Shown piece after piece: positions 6,441-6,735 of a DNA stretch of 6,735 nucleotides; positions within the stretch are counted from its first letter, which is position 1; every line of letters starts with the position of its first letter. The DNA is from Paramuribaculum sp. GTDB taxonomy: Bacteria > Bacteroidota > Bacteroidia > Bacteroidales > Muribaculaceae. Below the pieces are notes generated by a model. It was not told the DNA's origin and did not search any database. It was given only the letters and a program-made list of their open reading frames with translations. Position numbers and translations under genes: made by a program. The stretch covers positions 1-6,735 of the forward strand of contig JAIDQW010000489.1 of assembly GCA_029062075.1 (NCBI GenBank). Reading direction: 5' to 3'.

Positions 6441-6448
6441 CAAAGATA
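6441..6448 (-). promoter_or_regulatory. Candidate -7 element upstream of the GH25-porU pair
   Basis: TATCTTTG on the minus strand matches TAnnTTTG exactly and lies between the upstream gene's terminator and the GH25 start. No convincing TTTG -33 element is seen at the right distance. The element ends only four bases before the GTG, so transcription would begin at or just past that codon. Either the mRNA is leaderless, the true start is a later GTG (codons 10 or 18), or the match is chance. Confidence 0.4.
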
Positions 6449-6487
6449 ACAATTTCCCCCAACAATTGACCGATTATATCCATATAT

Positions 6488-6532
6488 AAAAAAGCAACCC
6501 TCCTCCCCAAACTTATTCAGGAGAAGGGCTGC
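6488..6532 (-). terminator. Intrinsic terminator of the right-edge gene
   Basis: On the minus strand GCAGCCCTTCTCC pairs with GGAGGAGGGTTGC as a continuous 13-bp GC-rich stem with two G-U pairs and a 13-base loop, followed at once by six T. It begins 27 bases after the stop codon of the partial gene. Both wobbles are valid only for minus-strand RNA, which fixes the direction. It separates the right-edge gene from the GH25-porU unit. Confidence 0.9.
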
Positions 6533-6559
6533 CCTTAATAAATTTCAGCTAACTGAAAA

Positions 6560-6735
6560 TCAATCTTCGATTTTACCTTTCTTTTTAGCAAGGCGGAGGT
6601 AGTAGCCTGAGAAATCTTTCTTACCGGCTTTAAGTTTTGTGTAACCCAGTTCCTGAGCTTTCTTCATTGCTTCAGCTTCTTTATCATCAGCGTTTGCGAT
6701 AAGTTCGTCAGCACCGGTGGTGTTGAACCAAACAG
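6560..6735 (-). CDS. C-terminal end of an unidentified Lys-rich protein (5' part missing)
   Basis: Reading the minus strand from the window edge gives 57 residues and a TGA at 6560-6562. The fragment begins VWFNTTGADELIANADD, continues through a Lys/Ala/Glu-rich helix and ends FSGYYLRLAKKKGKIED. It has no membrane segment and looks cytoplasmic. Dense Lys, Ala and Glu codons and the strong terminator just downstream suggest a well-expressed housekeeping gene. I do not recognise the family from this piece, and the upstream sequence is needed to name it. Confidence 0.8.
   Translation of the reverse strand, partial: VWFNTTGADELIANADDKEAEAMKKAQELGYTKLKAGKKDFSGYYLRLAKKKGKIED

Noticed and set aside
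1..6735. CRISPR array, tRNA, rRNA or intact insertion sequence
   Set aside because: No regularly spaced repeats, cloverleaf, rRNA segments, transposase or paired terminal inverted repeats were found on either strand.

Overview
The window looks like a chromosomal stretch from a Bacteroidales bacterium, probably a gut lineage close to Muribaculaceae or Parabacteroides. The reasons are a type IX secretion sortase (PorU), near-absence of Shine-Dalgarno sequences, and -7 promoter elements of the Bacteroidetes form TAnnTTTG. The family-level placement is inference. Every gene I can support is on the minus strand, so the window is read here from its right end to its left end.

Right end (6735 to about 2300), core-like DNA of moderate GC. 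First comes the C-terminal 57 residues of an unidentified Lys-rich protein, closed by a clear intrinsic terminator. Then a membrane-anchored GH25 muramidase and the T9SS sortase PorU follow in tandem 29 bases apart, probably as one operon. PorU has a signal peptide, a C25 protease domain with the His/Cys pair, and a C-terminal beta domain. It cleaves the C-terminal sorting signals of T9SS cargo at the outer membrane. The muramidase would act on peptidoglycan in the periplasm.

Middle (about 2240 to 1860), a compact and unusually structured segment. In minus-strand order it holds: a candidate promoter; a 5' leader hairpin; a possible 51-residue ORF; a long hairpin; a second, mutually exclusive fold that ends in seven U; and a small hairpin just before the next gene. 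Both long folds use G-U pairs that exist only in the minus-strand RNA. The layout resembles a leader-peptide attenuator ahead of the left-hand operon.

Left end (1858 to 1), markedly AT-rich DNA. Three closely packed genes encode a TerB-like protein, a four-helix membrane protein with coiled coils on both sides of its membrane block, and a lipoprotein running off the window. The lipoprotein has a DLSDR segment reminiscent of the first motif of vWA domains. Overlapping or 9-base junctions indicate a single transcription unit. Together they suggest an envelope-associated TerB/vWA-like stress or conflict module that is not a standard ter operon. The composition change and the structured boundary suggest it is accessory.
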